Source: Pictodentalium vernedei (taxonomy: Eukaryota; Mollusca; Scaphopoda; Dentaliida; Dentaliidae). Taken from it: 64,000 nt of DNA. Location: contig CM062296.1 in NCBI GenBank assembly GCA_031216915.1, positions 62,175,084 through 62,239,083 on the forward strand, given 5' to 3'. The stretch's first letter is position 1, and every line of letters begins with the position of its first letter. A program made the position numbers and the translations under genes. The notes under the pieces were generated by a model. That model saw only the letters and a list, made by a program, of their open reading frames with translations, was not told the DNA's origin and searched no databases. Positions 63,553 through 64,000 of the stretch are shown here, one piece after another.

Positions 63553-64000
63553 TTATTCATCGAACTCAGACATTTCCGACAGGACAGTGTTTCTGTGGTT
63601 GTTACAAGAATCCGAACTGCAATTACACAAACCTGAGCAAGAGAGTCCTGCCTTCTTACACCCACACCTTTTTGTACAAGCACTCTTGCAACCACAACTG
63701 ATCAGATTCAGTAGGTTATCGGGGGCACATGGCTTTGTGGCTGCAGTCGGTACAAGAAGTCCATTGTCTAGCGACCACCCCCAATCCGTCGGAGGAAGCG
63801 AAGTGCCCAGCCATTGTTGGACCTGGAGATAACATCTGTAGACATGTTGTTGTGCAGCATCGCTGCTTGGTGGGAGTGAGGCTAGGTCGATGGGTTTATT
63901 CAGTTTAGATTTTGCTACATAACGCTTGTAAGTGACATATCTATATTGGTCGAGAGAGGAAACAGTTTTACTCCCGTATAAGATCAGGCGAAGTTGTTCC
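63553..64000 (-). CDS. CXC-domain (tesmin/TSO1-like) protein, C-terminal part, runs off the window
   Basis: An uninterrupted minus-strand frame of 148 codons enters at the window edge and ends at TAA 63555-63553. It contains YRCYLQVQQWLG, then PPTDWGWSLDNGLLVP (about residues 69-84), APDNLLNLISCGC and a dense cysteine array (residues 102-132) with spacing C-x-C-x3-C-x3-C-x-C-x6-C-x3-C-x-C-x4-C. That is the pattern of a CXC/CRC zinc-binding repeat. I recall a multi-copy family in marine invertebrates with the same QVQ.W...WGW...L.P...AP..LL..I.C.C order; its function is unknown to me and it may be transposon-linked. The start lies beyond the window. Confidence 0.85.
   Translation of the reverse strand, partial: EQLRLILYGSKTVSSLDQYRYVTYKRYVAKSKLNKPIDLASLPPSSDAAQQHVYRCYLQVQQWLGTSLPPTDWGWSLDNGLLVPTAATKPCAPDNLLNLISCGCKSACTKRCGCKKAGLSCSGLCNCSSDSCNNHRNTVLSEMSEFDE

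Overview
This is a TE-saturated stretch of animal nuclear DNA. It is AT-rich, with long introns, phase-1 domain exons, tRNA-derived SINEs, non-LTR retrotransposons and many foldback/MITE-type elements. The mix suggests a marine invertebrate, most likely a lophotrochozoan such as a mollusc: a tRNA-Cys-like SINE with a TGTCCTTGGGCAAGACACTT core, AAGGTCAAGGTCA...TGACCTTGA tandem repeats, an MPHLTEAQR-type Tc1 transposase and a CXC-domain protein of a type I recall from marine invertebrates. That assignment is inference. No bacterial-style genes are present, and most long ORFs are read-through of repeats.

Host coding content is sparse and all on the minus strand. Read right to left, one receptor-like gene can be followed: an Ig exon (44771-44493), a fibronectin-III exon (38051-37761), a transmembrane exon (32747-32613) and, probably in the same gene, a terminal exon (11232-10854) for a tyrosine-rich cytoplasmic tail. 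The first three are flanked by consensus splice sites and start and end in phase 1. The tail carries a duplicated two-tyrosine module, so the product looks like a type I cell-surface adhesion or signalling receptor. A second coding segment enters at the right edge (63999-63553): the C-terminus of a CXC (tesmin/TSO1-type) cysteine-rich protein.

The rest is mobile DNA, often nested. 1-10 kb holds two long dispersed repeats, foldback elements and a SINE. 10-17 kb holds the tail exon, several MITEs and a ~335-bp satellite. 17-18.6 kb holds a pair of 178-179-bp LTR-like direct repeats around GC-rich DNA. 20-30 kb holds foldback MITEs, SINEs, a LINE 3' end and a hAT element. 30-36 kb holds a large repeat carrying two inserted foldbacks, a dead Tc1 transposon and a second hAT element. 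41.1-43.3 kb is a four-level nest. 48-50 kb holds two more hAT elements with 8-bp target duplications. 51.5-56.4 kb is an almost complete but frameshifted LINE with tandem monomers in its 5' region, inserted in a foldback repeat. 58-60 kb holds another LINE 3' end, and 60-62.4 kb holds second copies of several families.

The dominant and least ordinary property is the number of near-perfect inverted repeats with almost no spacer. At least 14 TTAA-flanked piggyBac-like MITEs share a palindromic core (GGAACGAGCTCG and its complement) although their arms fall into three classes. Two mariner-like families share another core. In some copies the two arms carry the same private variants, as if one arm is repaired from the other. 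Poly(C)/poly(G) runs of about 14-49 bp recur, including inside the LINE reading frame.
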